The notes under the pieces are model-generated. The model did no database searches and was not told the origin of the DNA. It saw only the letters and a list, made by a program, of their open reading frames with translations. Both the position numbers and the translations under genes were made by a program. Of a DNA stretch of 64,000 nucleotides, positions 11,912-24,553 are shown piece after piece. Origin of the DNA: Diprion similis (Eukaryota > Arthropoda > Insecta > Hymenoptera > Diprionidae); the NCBI RefSeq assembly GCF_021155765.1, contig NC_060106.1:13170031-13234030 (forward strand), given 5' to 3'. How positions within the stretch are numbered: the stretch's first letter is position 1; every line of letters begins with the position of its first letter.

Positions 11912-14900
11912 GCAATATTCGTCTTCGGTTCACCTACGACTCATATTGCAAACTTACGCTCGGCCCGAAAAGACCGAGTTTACCTCGTTATTACACAATA
12001 TACTATTACTGGCCGAATATTTTTTTATTGTTATTGGCATAAAGCTGGCAATTGCGACGAAGCAGAAAGAAAATTACAACAGTCGAGAGGTTTTTTCCCT
12101 GAATCTGTTGAACAACGTAAATTACAGGTTTGAAGTATAGCAGTATACTCGAGTGCCTGTTTTTCCACTAGCAGAAATAAGTAAATAAAGTTTTATTAAA
12201 GCCCGGACATTTAACACTGCGATTGCAATTCATCTAATTCATTGGAAGATTAAAATATGTAATTCGATAGGTACTGGTCTTGAACGGGCAAGTATTCCGT
12301 TTCACTAAATCCCTTTGTTTTCCTGTATTTTTCTGTCGATTACCTAACAAAAGGTATTTTTTTTCACTGCAGAACCCTGATTATTTTACTTTGAACCTCA
12401 ATTTGCCAAGGTGTCTGGTAAAAAATTGAAAGTAACGGTTTTAATGATTTACCCTAAGGAGTCAGACAATGAAACCGGTTGCTTAGTACCAGATTAAAAG
12501 ATGTTCTTCAAATTGTTTTTACAAATTCAAAAGAACAAAAAAGTATTTATTTCCGGGAGTGGCAACCTTCTGCTATTTGATAGTTCATAAGTGAATGCTG
12601 ACGACTCGTCACAACCACAACGTATTCGAATTTGTAGGAAAACATGTTTTTATACATAAAGTCGACCGTATCATTTTTGTAGAGAACGAATATAATAATT
12701 CGCCACATCTGTGTAACCGAATAAACGAGCACATGTGCAGCATTTGGTAACTCATACGGAATGAGGAGAAATTGTTCCAAATTTTATACATAGTGATGAG
12801 TAAAATTTTCAGAAAATTTCAAACTCAAGTGCTACGTCATTTGAAAATCAATTTAGCGTATAACTCGATATAATTTCATAAGCCTCCAAATGGCTTACAG
12901 TGAAGTCCACATTACACGAACGGACACATACACTTTTTCATTGATATTTTTACTTGTTGTTAGTTTGATTTTTTTTCACTGACTAGGTACTTTTACTTCA
13001 ATCATGGCAACGTGATATTGCGCTCATACCAAATAGGGTCATTTCAATCTGCGCGATGAGCGAGTACAAAAGATGTATACTCATAGTGAAATTCCGCATA
13101 TATCATCGGAATGTTAATGACGGAGAAGCAGGATTTGTAAGATACTATGCGTTCTGAAAATACTCAAGTTCGCTGTTAACGGTAAAAGCTATTGGAAAGG
13201 ATCTGCGAAATCTCGTGAGTTCCTATCACTCTGCTTCCTTGTTCAAGGTAGCTGTACGCGTGAATTGCTAATCATCCAACACACGTGAAACACCTCGGCC
13301 ACCCGACGTCGCTAAATTGGAATGTAATTGACGCGGTGTGTGTGATCGAGTTGCCGTTAGTGCGCGCCAACGCACCTGTAGCTTTGCTTTGTACCATATA
13401 CATACAAACACCCATGTACCTCCGTATCTCGGATTTCAATGCCGTTTATATCGCACGGCATAAACGTACTTATAGGCAAACCTCGATCGACTAGGTAAAT
13501 TAGTCGTGCCTATTTAATATACGTTTTATCAAGCTGTTAAAACTGACAAGCGGCTGCAGAGTCTGTGAACCCATGAAACCATGAGGAGAGGCGGGTGTAT
13601 TTTTTGCTCTTCTTTTTTTTTTGCAACTTGTCTAGCTACCGTCGATCCTTCCAGTCGAGCGTTCACTCGCCTTCGAATGAACTGAAAAAAGTTGTTTGCG
13701 ATGAGATATCAGTATCGCAGCTGGTGAAATGAATTTTTTTTTACTATTTGCCTGGAAAATAATTCCGAAAATAATCCAGTACCAGCCTGAAGAAATAGCT
13801 AGACGAAAACTACGACTACTACAGGGATAAGTTCGGGGGGAAGTTCGGAGACAGTTAGTAGGCGGAGGGTTTTCTACCTGGCCCAATCCTATACCTTATA
13901 GGTGCAAGACTCATCGAGAATTTGTCATGTCTTTGGGTAAGTTCGCGTGCATATTTATTATACCCCCGGTAAAATTCGGCATATTTATGACAGACGCATT
14001 TGCCTGCTTTCGCTACCGCGTCAAAATACGAGTAGACAGCTTATCTAGAAATAAAGAAAACGCCGATTAACTCTCCCGCGGGGACCCAAGCGAGTGTTCC
14101 AAGGCTTTTCTTACCACGAGAACTAACAGCTAGGGCTCGGAATTAAAGCCAGGTATGAATACTTGCGACAATAGCACAAATCCTTTAAATAAACCTCATT
14201 GCAAAATTTCTCAAATAGGCATCGGCCAATCGGTATTACTGAAAATTTATGGCCGCACCATCAGGCGTAATAAAGGTAGGTCCTTCGAAGTACGCGGTAG
14301 GGAGCAACTCGGGTTTATCGTACTGCAATGACAGCTGCGTCCGTTCTGGACGTACTTTCAAGTCGGTTTTGCTTGTTATGGAAAAGATTAGCGCTGTCGC
14401 GATAATAAGACGCTGGCATGTAATTACAAGAAGGTGAATTTTCAGGTATCAAGGATTATATCGGTGCATTCAAACCTCCGACTATAACGGTCTACATTGC
14501 AGGAGTTCTTACTTGATTTAAATTTATGAAATTATTTGCAGTTTTTAATAATCTCGCGAAAATTTGAATGAAATAAAACAATACAACAGACAGCACAGCT
14601 CATTTTGTCGACTATATGTCATATATTTGATAAATCGTGGTAGTGTTAGCGTGTACTTTTGCTCGGAGAACAGTTATGCGAGCGAGTCATATAACGTTCC
14701 AAAGTTAACAATAAAACGATATGCACATTGAAATTGTACATCTGCCAGTCACGTAACATTTGCTGAGTTATTTTCGAAAGGTAAAGCACAACAAGTTAGC
14801 TAAGAAGTTAAAATTCTTGCGGAAAACCGCTGAGGTATCATAATTCAGCTTTGAAAATATCGAAAAATTAAGAGCCATTGTATTTCTTCAATTAGCGTTC

Positions 14901-16949
14901 GAATCATTTTAAATTTGAGAACCGATTACAACACTGGGGCAAAATAACGTTACGAAACAATTTCAAGCCCATATTATCAAACATACTGTAGTATGCCAAT
15001 GGAAAAAGAAGTTCGCGATAAGCTAAAATACGAAATTTCGCATAGGTAAGCTATTAGAGCATAGAGCTCAAAGGAGATACCGCATACCGGTGAGAACTAG
15101 GGCAAGAAGAGGAAGGTTGGCGAAATTAATTTCCATAAATATCATTCGGTCAAAAACCTGTGCAGTAGATCCTACGAGACTGTGCGAATGTAGGTATATA
15201 ACTTTCTAATGAAATAACTCTCGACAAATGATCGTGTTCATACTAATTCGAAGCAGGCTGTTCGTAATCAGAACGTTCGAGAACAAGGAAAACGCACATT
15301 GTCAGGTTTTTGATGCCTGTGGACAAAGCTATAAACAGCTCGCTAGAATAGGAATTTTCATGATAATAATAATGATACCATAGCTAATGCGTTCACTTAT
15401 GTTATCATCGCGAGCCAATTATACCGATAGAAGCCGAAAATGAACCCTCGATTGCTGAAGTTAAAAATAAAATCAAATGAAAAACTGTAAAATTTAGTTC
15501 CATTGCGGCGGGCACTTTAAAAAGGTTTTAATTTGTTCCGTAGTAGTTTAAAATCTAAATAAAGGAAATACGAAACCAACGCAATCTGTGTACTGCGTGT
15601 GCATTAGTACAGCGACGTCAATTTCATACATTCCATGCATCCGTTAATAATCTTGGTTAAAATCAAGCAAGAAGTATTCGCGCCTAATATAATTGGCAAA
15701 CACTTCACGCAGCAATATATTTCCATGGCCTTTCACGATTCATTTTTTTCCGCGAAAATAAAATGAAGACATCTAATTTTCGAAATTTAACGTTTGCTAG
15801 CCAAATTAGAATCACAACGATAAGTAACTGCGAATAATACATTTGCAAGAATACATGTATATTCTCGCGTGATGGTCGCAGATCATCTGTAAATCTAAAC
15901 GTATCGCGGATTTCATTATATAATTTTGTATCTTTCTTGACTGAAGGAAAAACTGTAAATATAATATGTTAATATAGTCCTGCCGAGCCGTATCAAATAA
16001 TATTTATATAGATAGCGATGATTTCATATAAAGATTTCTAAACATTTCACGTGATATAAAGTGAATTTCCCCCCAAAACCATCATGAATTATATAATTTC
16101 AATTTACCACGGATAAAATATATATAAGGTGCTCATTGAACCGTACGATCTAATACTTTTTGTATTGCAATCGTACAATCCACTCGTTATGCATCTTTTT
16201 TTCTGGCAAAAGGCTATAAAAATTTACATATTCGTAAACAACGGCGTCTTGGTGCTTATGAATCGTAAAATTCATGCGTGCATAATGTCTGATTATGTGA
16301 TAAAAGTTACACGAAATTTGTTTTATCATTATGTATACTTTACAACAGTTTGAATAAGAAAAAAGTTATAGTCAAAAAAATTCGTGACGTCTTTATGGTC
16401 AATTGGTAGAGGCCTATTTTTACGTAGACCCTATTTAAGAACAAAAAGTCGGAACATTTTCTCATTTCTCTATGAACTGCAGAGTGGAGAGTGATCAGGC
16501 AGAAATTCGTTCCGAAACACATCGATAATTTGGCATTAATTACTTCTTCAGTCAATTTCCACCGCTCTTCGTTTTCATTTGGATCATTTTGAATTTGAAT
16601 CAAGATTCAGATTCAATTAAAGCGATTTTCTACTTATCTACACGTAATGAAAATTGCCAAAATATGTTACTACAATATGCGGCAAAAATTCTTTTTCACA
16701 TAACTTTGATACAAAAATAATTTACTGCCAGGACTAAGCGCTCGAAAATCCAATCACTACCCCCCTCTTTCACTTTCTTCTTTCTTGTATTGCTACCTAT
16801 TCTACGTGATTTTCCTTCCAATAGAAATGCACCCTGAAGGGCGGGAAAGGAGGGGATTACGGAGGGCACCAATGGTACAGAGGGTAGGTACCAAGGGTAA
16901 TTCTTGGTGTTGGGGTATTGGTACTTTTCTCCCCACCATTGGGGCAAGC

Positions 16950-16957
16950 TATATAAA
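16950..16957 (+). promoter_or_regulatory. TATA box of the first SLC17 gene
   Basis: TATATAAA sits about 260 bp before the start codon. Transcription starting about 30 bp downstream, near 16980, would give a short 5' exon ending at AGAGAA|GTAAGT. Such an exon would be joined across 17015-17150 to the exon carrying the ATG (acceptor CGTTTTCCAG). The promoter call rests on this arrangement as well as on the motif. Confidence 0.55.
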
Positions 16958-16979
16958 TACCGGAGACCGCGTTACCTGA

Positions 16980-17014
16980 CCGACACTTGCCTGCGAAAGT
17001 CTCGGAGAAGAGAA
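16980..17014 (+). other. Probable noncoding first exon of the first SLC17 gene
   Basis: It begins about 30 bp after the TATA box and ends at a strong donor (GTAAGT at 17015). A good acceptor ends at 17150, 61 bp before the start codon. The exact transcription start is a guess. Confidence 0.4.
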
Positions 17015-17211
17015 GTAAGTACACGGTTCCAACACGAGAGTTGATAAAAATATATAAATTCAGTTTCCCGTGAGTGAAAAAAGTAACAGTGGATGTGAAA
17101 ATGTCGTAAAAAATTTAGAAGTACTATAAAATATTTTAAACGTTTTCCAGTGAGTAGATGTGAATATTAACCAGCTTCAACGTTTTACTACAACTACTTG
17201 CTCCATCCGCA

Positions 17212-20200
17212 ATGAAGACGTACGGCAAATTCTACCAGCGCTACTTTCCACGTGAGTTTCAGTCACTAGACTCGTAGTTCTGCAACTTTCTTTAAACTTA
17301 GCTATATTGCAATTATCGGTATACTGCTTTGAAACTTTTGCACGAAGCGTACATGATAAAGGTTCAAATTATATTCATGTTAGATGTTTCGTTAAAAACT
17401 ATATGCGTCTCATTCCTTGTCGCGTATATTTGTGGTCACTTGAATTATTCTTATGCTTGTACACAAACTGATAATTAATATGTTCAGTACGATTTAGTAG
17501 CGACAAGTCACTTTCAGCATTCCCATAGAGATGAAAACAAAATTATTTCACCTCAAATTTTACACGATGTATATATATTTGTTTAATACTTGAAGCAATC
17601 TGTTAGAATGGTGAATGAAATTATCCTTGTTTGATCTCAGTGATATTTTTCATTTGTTCTCAATGTCCATTTTCTCGTGTGACGAACGCATTTTCAAAAC
17701 GTTTTATTTTTTCGACTTCTTATACCGGTTTTCATAAAAAACTTAGTAATGCCACTATTTTGGACATTGATTCGTAAGTCTATTAAATAATTTTCTGAAT
17801 GTATTCATGTTTAAAACATAGAGAAATAACGTGGGAAATATGTCTTCATAGTAGTGTGACAGTTTTCATCTAACTTTACGTAGTTTGAAATATTAGGGTA
17901 CAAGCAGCAGAGTGTTAATGTTACCCATGATGATACATTCTGAGGAATTAGTAGCTTGAATGATTTTTTAGATTGTGATGAACATTATTCCCTACTGAGC
18001 AAGTGTTGTAGATAATTTTCTTTTTTTTTAAATACTTTTCTCAGCCCACCCAAATAACATGTTTGAGTACTTATTAATTATTCAATCACTTAGTTTTGCT
18101 GTAATAATATTATAAGCAAATATTAAAAAAATTTTATAAAATCGTAGATATACCGTTTCACAGAGTTTATCCCCGTGAGATTCATGATCTGCGTCATGAT
18201 GTTCACCGCATGTTGGACATCCTACATGGCTCGTCTCCAAATGCCAATTCTTGTGGTCCCAATGACTGCGTCAAAAAATGGTTCGTCTAGAAGTGGTTAC
18301 TGTGACAAGGAGGGTAGCGAAACGTCTCGTCAAAGAAGAGCAATCTGGTATGACCCTGAAAACATTTATGACCCCTGGACTTATGAAAACGAGGTACAAG
18401 ATGATAGTTCAGAAGCTGCGCCTCACAGACAGAACATGAATGAAAACAATATAAGTGAAGTGTTATTGAGATACGAACTTCGCTGGAAACGAGATTTAGA
18501 ATTACTTGGTCAGGAGAGAGTCGACAATGATGAATTCAGCTTGTTCTCCAAGAGAGTGTTTAAGTGGGACGCCCAAATTCAGGCTCAGCTTCTATCCTCT
18601 TATGGATACGGCAACGCTCCAGGAAATTTCGTAGGTGGAATTGTGGCTATCAAATGGGGACCAAAGAGATCTATTTTTTGGACTACCCTAATCGCAGCAA
18701 TATTATCTCTGATTAGCCCAATTTTAGCCCAGATCCATTGGGGTGTTCTTTGTCTTTCAAGAGTAATAATTGGTTTTGCTGGTGGAATTACATTCCCTGC
18801 TTGTCATTCAATGGTAGCAAAATGGGCACCACCAGATGAGAAAAGTAGATTCGTATGGTCTCTCTTAGGTGGAAGCTTTGGCACAATAATAACGTACCCA
18901 ATGGTTGCTGCCATAGCAGATTCAATTAATTGGCAAACAGCGTGGTATCTTCCATCTTTAATGATGATAGTCTGGGTGATACTTTGGGCACTGATAGCAT
19001 ATGATTCCCCTGAGGAGCATCCTGGTATTACAGATGAGGAAAAAGAATACATTGCACGGTACATGAATTGATTCAGGAAAAAAAAAACTCTGTTTCAAAC
19101 GTCTAACTATTACTTTTTCACTGTATAGATCACAAGTGGGTATAGTACGCCAAGAAAAACCAACCTTACGTCAAACTCCAGTGAAGAAAATAATTACTTC
19201 AGTACCTTTCATCAGTTTGGTTTGCTGTCACTTCGGCAATATGTTCTTGCTATTCTTTTATCAAAATTCCATGACGCAGTATCTCACTAAAAGTTTAGGA
19301 TTCAAATTAACGAAAGGAGGAGCACTTGCTTCGCTCCCATGGGCTGGCCGAATGGTTTTTGGATTTTTCTTCAGTTGGGTTGGTGACTTGATCAAGAGAC
19401 GAAAATACATAAGTATTACATGGCTGAGAAAATTTGCAACAATATTTTGTAAGATATTTTTTCTTCATCTCTTGGAAGAAAACAGACACCTATAAATGAT
19501 CATATTTGTAACGCACTTACGTATCTTTCAGCTCACTTAATTCCAGGATTATTCTTGATCGGCGTAAGTTACGCAGGCTGCAATTTTGTATTGGCTAACT
19601 TGTTTCTCGTACTGAGCTTGGGATTCAATGGCTGTGCCGTTATTGCCAATCTTTCAAATAATCAAGATTTATCACCGAATTTTGCTGGATTTTTATACGG
19701 CATCATGAATACTCTTGGATGTACTTCAGCATTCATCGGACCTCCAATTGTAGCCGCAATCATTGGTGATGAGGTATGTAGCTTTACTTTAAAATAGTAG
19801 TTCTACTTCATTTCGTATTGTCTATATTAAAACAGCTTGCTAATCATAACCAGCACTAACTATGTTTCAATGTGGTTCCACAAATCCCATGTATATGCCG
19901 TTACTACATGACCATAACTTTTGTAGTACGGTTTATACCTGGGGTTGGAAGAATCTATTCACACATCATTTGCACCAGTAGCTCTTGCCGCATCCGCAGA
20001 CTATTCATTACTGAAAAATCAATCCCTGGTTATCTCCGTTACTACATGTATGTACATTTGTAGTACGGATTTAACCCGGGGTTAGAAGTTTCTGTTCCCT
20101 CATTCAAATTTGATAACAACTCAAAATCTCTAACCTTGGCAAGATTGAAGACAGGCAGACGAAGACTGCAAAATTGTCTGCTGGTGGACTAACAACAATT

Positions 20201-23200
20201 GAACTGTTGAACCATTGAATTTGACGTGTCTTTCATATTTTTATTATCGAATATCTATCAGCTATTTAATTTTTTCAAGCTTCCTGGTAAATATAGATCC
20301 TTAGTATTTATTAGAACTACGTTACTTAGCTCGTAGTACGACAAGTACTGGGTATTTATATCTGCTGATCTACACGCACTAATTTTGTATGTACCTAAGC
20401 TCTAAGCTTCTGTTGCTAACACCTTCATCAACATCTGCTGTTCTAACTTCTACTTTTAACAAATACACATGGTCAGTACTTGCCAAAACTGCGTTTTAAT
20501 TTGTTCGTAGTACGGCATGTACTGCCAATGGGTATGTGTTAGCCTACACATCATATCTATTTGTGGTATATCATTTGTAAACATTTCTTATGGCATTTCT
20601 GAGTCCGTGGTACTCACTGGGACTACATGTGTTTAATTGTAGTACGGTGTGTACTGTGGATTCATATTTGCAAGCTTACACTAACCAGCTTAATAAATTG
20701 AAATTAATTCTGCCTGGTACATTTAGCGTACACGTGCTTAATGAAATGGAATAACAAATCTTTGTAGCTCAAAATGTGCTTTAGCTACATTAGGTGTAAA
20801 AGTAAAATAACTTAATTCAGATGTGACACAAACTTTTACACCAATCATTTATTCGGCAATGATTCTACAGCTACTGTTATTACTTGTTATTCGGTTTCCT
20901 AACACCACTGTACTTCCGTTCCTACATTTTTCGTTACTTTGTAGTACGGATAGTACTCTGGAGTGAGGAAACTGGCAAAACTTTCGGGTACGTTGCTTCA
21001 CTGAGGTTGTTGATGCCTGACTATTTTCTGTTTCTACAGTATGAGCTATCCGTAGTACGGAGAGTATTCAGGTGTTGATCACCCCCGTTTTCTGCAATTT
21101 TATACTTGTGCCATCGCTTTCGCTAGATATGCAGAAATGTGTACATGTTCTTTCAGGTACATGGACAGCTAACATTCTGATGCTTTGCTTCTTTTTTAAC
21201 ACACTTTTATTCATTTTCATGTAATTGAAAGTGTATACGCAATGCTCAGACTATTGATTACCGAAAAATCAATCCCCGAGTCTCTCTGTTACTACATGTA
21301 GATAAATTTGTAGTACGGATTTGACTTGGTGCTTGAACTTTCTGTTCCCTCATTCACATTCGTTAACTACCGAAAATCTAAAACCTTGGCAAGATCCACA
21401 ACTGCAAAATTCTCTGTTGACGGACTAACAACAGTCAAACTGGACCCATAATTTAAATTACAGAAACTAATGATAGACGTACTATAATAGTTTCACATTT
21501 ATACAACACATACTTGTATTTGTTACTTAAGAGCTTATAATTTTTGCCCTTAGCCCTTAGTCTCGTTAGAACTACATTAGAGCAAGTATTATAGGTTGAT
21601 ATCGGATACCAAGTTCAGAATTACTTTCTTCAATGTTTTATGAGAATTTTAGACGCATCATTCATTTTGGGTAAATTTGACGTTTCTTTCATATTTTTAT
21701 TACCGAATTTCTGTCAACTATTTCATTTTTTCAAGCTTCCTGGTAAATATAGATCCTTAGTATTTGTTAGAACTACGTTACTCAACTCGTAGTACGACAA
21801 GTATTGAGTGTTTATATCTGCTGATCTACACGCACTGACTTTGTATGTAACTTTAAATATTTTCGCATACGATTGACCAGTTTTTATTTTAAATTAGACT
21901 AGATTTTTAAGGCTTTACCTAAGCTATAAGCTTGTGTTACTAACACCTTCATCAACATCTGCTGTTCTAACTTCTACTTTTAACAAATACACATGGTCAG
22001 TACTTGCCAAAACTGCGTTTTAATTTGTTCGTAGTACGGCATGTACTGCCAATGGGTATGTGTTAGCCTACACATCATATCTATTTGTGGTATATCATTT
22101 GTAAACATTTCTTATGGCATTTCTGAGTCCGTGGTACTCACTGGGACTACATGTGTTTAATTGTAGTACGGTGTGTACTGTGGATTCATATTTGCAAGCT
22201 TACACTAACATTGTTCATCAACATCTGCTGTTCTAACTTCTACTTTTAACAAATACACATGGTCAGTACTTGCCAAAACTGCGTTTTAATTTGTTCGTAG
22301 TACGGCATGTACTGCCAATGGGTATGTGTTAGCCTACACATCATATCTATTTGTGGTATATCATTTGTAAACATTTCTTATGGCATTTCTGAGTCCGTGG
22401 TACTCACTGGGACTACATGTGTTTAATTGTAGTACGGTGTGTACTGTGGATTCATATTTGCAAGCTTACACTAACATTGTTCATCAACATCTGCTGTTCT
22501 AACTTCTACTTTTAACAAATACACATGGTCAGTACTTGCCAAAACTGCGTTTTAATTTGTTCGTAGTACGGCATGTACTGCCAATGGGTATGTGTTAGCC
22601 TACACATCATATCTATTTGTGGTATATCATTTGTAAACATTTCTTATGGCATTTCTGAGTCCGTGGTACTCACTGGGACTACATGTGTTTAATTGTAGTA
22701 CGGTGTGTACTGTGGATTCATATTTGCAAGCTTACACTAACCAGCTTAATAAATTAAAATGAATTCTGCCTGGTACATTTAGCGTACACGTGCTTAACGA
22801 TTCTGCAGCTACTGTTATTACTTGTTGTTCGGTTTTCTGAAACCACTGTACTTCCGTTACTACATTTTTAGTTATTTTGTAGTACGGATTGTACTCTGGA
22901 GTGAGGAAACTGGCAAAACTTCTGGATACTTTGCTTCACTGAGGCTGGTGATGCCTGGCTCTTTTCTGTTTCTACATTATGACCTATCTGTAGTACGGAG
23001 AGTAGTCAGGTGTTGATCAACCCAGTTTTCTGCAATCTTACATTTTTGCAATCGCTTTTGCTAGATATGCAGAAATGTTTACATGTTCGTTCAGATACAT
23101 GGATAGCTAACATTTTGATGCTTTGCTTCGTTTTTCATACAATTTTATTATTTTTAATGTAATTGAAAATGAATCATTAAACAGAACATAACAGCTTAAA

Positions 23201-23443
23201 TGAAACCTGACATTTGAATAAATCATACCTGAATATATTTCACAGGATTCGATTGAAAACTGGCAGATCGTTTTTTGGGTTGGCGCAGCTGTGTGCATAT
23301 TCAGCATGATAATTTTCTTCATTGGAGGAAGTGGAGAAGTTCAACCATGGAATGATGTTATAACACCAGCTGATGCTCCTGCAACATCCGTACCTACTCC
23401 AAATGCAACATCCGTGCCTGCTCCAACTGCACAAAGAGCATAA
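17212..23443 (+). CDS. SLC17-family anion transporter (major facilitator superfamily)
   Basis: Exons are 17212-17251, 18164-19058, 19129-19448, 19532-19773 and 23246-23443, giving 564 residues in frame throughout. This is the family that includes sialin, vesicular glutamate transporters and insect 'putative inorganic phosphate cotransporters'. Members move organic or phosphate anions with Na+ or H+. Twelve hydrophobic segments are expected. A first helix (about residues 18-40) is followed by a very long, charged extracytoplasmic loop (about residues 45-145) with several NxS/T sites. The loop is followed by the conserved stretch GWxxxxCLSRVIIGFAGGITFPACHSM and KWAPPDEKSR, the family hallmark between helices 4 and 5. 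The tail after the last helix is Ala/Pro/Thr-rich with the near repeat ATSVPTPN / ATSVPAPT. The substrate cannot be read from the sequence. The final intron (3.47 kb) is filled with the repeat array described separately. Confidence 0.9.
19997..21235 (+). repeat. Intronic tandem duplication, unit A
   Basis: It starts CAGACTATTCATTACTGAAA and ends near GTAATTGAAAGTG. Unit B reproduces it in the same order and orientation with scattered substitutions and indels. It contains one copy of the 266-bp subunit (from 20426) and several GTAGTACGG motifs. Confidence 0.85.
21247..23172 (+). repeat. Intronic tandem duplication, unit B
   Basis: It begins 11 bp after unit A with CAGACTATTGATTACCGAAA and ends near GTAATTGAAAATG. 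It is longer than A because it has two extra copies of the 266-bp subunit and two unrelated insertions (about 21440-21670 and 21850-21930). Confidence 0.85.
21950..22747 (+). repeat. Three tandem copies of a 266-bp subunit
   Basis: Copies start at 21950, 22216 and 22482, each with CATCAACATCTGCTGTTCTA, so the period is exactly 266 bp. By eye the copies are identical or nearly so. A fourth copy lies in unit A at 20426. Each holds two motifs of the form AGTACGG(N)GTACTG. The period is too long and there is no unit/spacer pattern, so this is not a CRISPR. Confidence 0.9.
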
Positions 23444-24519
23444 ATATTGTGGATTAATATACTAATTCACCATAGAGTTTACTTCTGACGTGGAAATGTG
23501 GCTTTCTCTTCATCAAAGTCGCAATGTGATTACTCTGGGATTTCAAGTGTATATGGTGAAAAGTTCAAATGAATCGAATGTAATATTATATGGTGAAGAA
23601 ATGTTTGACGAGAGACTAATATTGTGTATTGTTGATCACCGTTCTATATAAGGTAATACAGTGTACATTTAAGATGCAAAGTATTTTCATTAATTTTCCA
23701 GCCATTCATTTGGCATTTAAAAAGTTACAAACTATTGTGTCAACTATAATTGGCTGTACAAATTGTCGCACAGTACCACAGTAAGTCGAAGCACGAATTT
23801 AATTATGATTAATAATACATTCTTATAGCGTTTAAGAAGTTAAGTAATATTACACAATTATATGATTTTGGCACAAAAGTTTTGTCCATGATTTTGAATA
23901 CAGCATACGTTGTCAGATAGAATCGATTCATTTTTCATGTCGACAAATCATTGTAAATACAAATTTCTTAGATTTTTAAGTGTATTTGTATGAAGTAATA
24001 AAGAGTTTCATTAAAAATATATGGATAGTGAGAAAACTTAGTTGAAAACTAATGAAACAAAGTGACTCTGCAGATAAATGAGTCACTTAGAAGCAATTGT
24101 TTTATGTTAAATCAATATTTTGTCAGTTATTTGTAATATCCTCTTTAAGAAAAGGGTCTTAAAAAAATCCTGTTTAATTCTTTTATAACTGAAAATTATT
24201 TTAATCGCTAAATAACCTTGATGTTAATAAATATCCTGAAAAATAGTTAATTACTTGAATAAATATTTTGATGGTTTCAACACTTCATTATAAAACAAAG
24301 ACTGCTCGATATGATGTCAAGTTTATTTGATTTAACTCTTCTTTAGTCACATTTCATTGAAATAATAAAACGCAACGTTCACAGTTAACACTAAATGTCG
24401 AGTGTCGAAAAATTGAGAAAATATTCCCACTGAGAACGTTACAATTGGATATAGTCCATAATAATCCAATTCACAATATTAAATTTACTTGAGAGGTATA
24501 GCTATAATATGTTTCAGTT
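23444..24519. other. 3' UTR and spacer between the two SLC17 genes
   Basis: AT-rich, with no coding signal. The first about 560 bp is the probable 3' UTR of the first transporter, ending at the AATAAA at 23997. The rest should contain the promoter of the second transporter. Confidence 0.5.
23997..24002 (+). terminator. Poly(A) signal AATAAA of the first SLC17 gene
   Basis: A canonical hexamer about 550 bp past the stop codon, on the correct strand and before the next gene. Position and context support use, but this is not proof. Confidence 0.5.
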
Positions 24520-24552
24520 ATGGGCCAAAAATTGTGTTCATCAGTGATATAA
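24520..24552 (+). promoter_or_regulatory. Upstream ORF in the second SLC17 leader
   Basis: An 11-codon ORF (start at 24520, TAA ending at 24552) stops two bases before the main ATG at 24554. If it is in the transcript, it would force reinitiation. A CAG at 24515-24517 could instead be a splice acceptor, placing this stretch in a leader exon. Confidence 0.4.
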
Positions 24553-24553
24553 A

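Larger units (their letters stand above)
9365..16949. other. Large gene-poor intergenic region
   Basis: About 7.6 kb between the HACL1 promoter and the first SLC17 promoter. Every ORF here is short, lacks splice-site support and lacks recognisable protein sequence. Landmarks are a poly-T run near 10829, a (TG)n microsatellite at about 11240-11262 and two long hairpins at 11735-11812 and 11871-11911. There are scattered homopolymer T runs at about 13612-13620 and 13734-13742. The first 200 bp should contain the HACL1 promoter. The rest could hold enhancers or long noncoding RNA, which cannot be told from sequence alone. Confidence 0.5.
19774..23245 (+). other. Last intron of the first SLC17 gene, filled by a repeat array
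   Basis: The flanking exons give canonical GTATG and CACAG sites, so this is one intron. About 3.2 of its 3.47 kb is internally repetitive (unit A 19997-21235, unit B 21247-23172, plus the 266-bp triplet). No protein reading frame is conserved between the copies other than chance openings. Confidence 0.85.

Noticed and set aside
11808-12140. Two overlapping plus-strand open frames of about 100 codons
   Set aside because: They overlap the hairpins, have no splice or start context, overlap one another in different frames and do not resemble a protein. The open length comes from the repetitive sequence.
13285-14437. Short open frames at 13285-13494, 13632-13886 and 14249-14437
   Set aside because: Each is isolated, has no partner exon in phase and lacks domain-like residues. 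They do not support a gene.
21950-22747. CRISPR-like array
   Set aside because: Units are 266 bp without unique spacers, in an animal intron. The regularity is a tandem duplication.
20884-23016. Similar 64-codon open frames at 20884-21078 and 22822-23016
   Set aside because: They begin at a TTG rather than ATG and are simply the same portion of duplicated units A and B. Other frames in the copies are just as open, and the transporter intron spans them.
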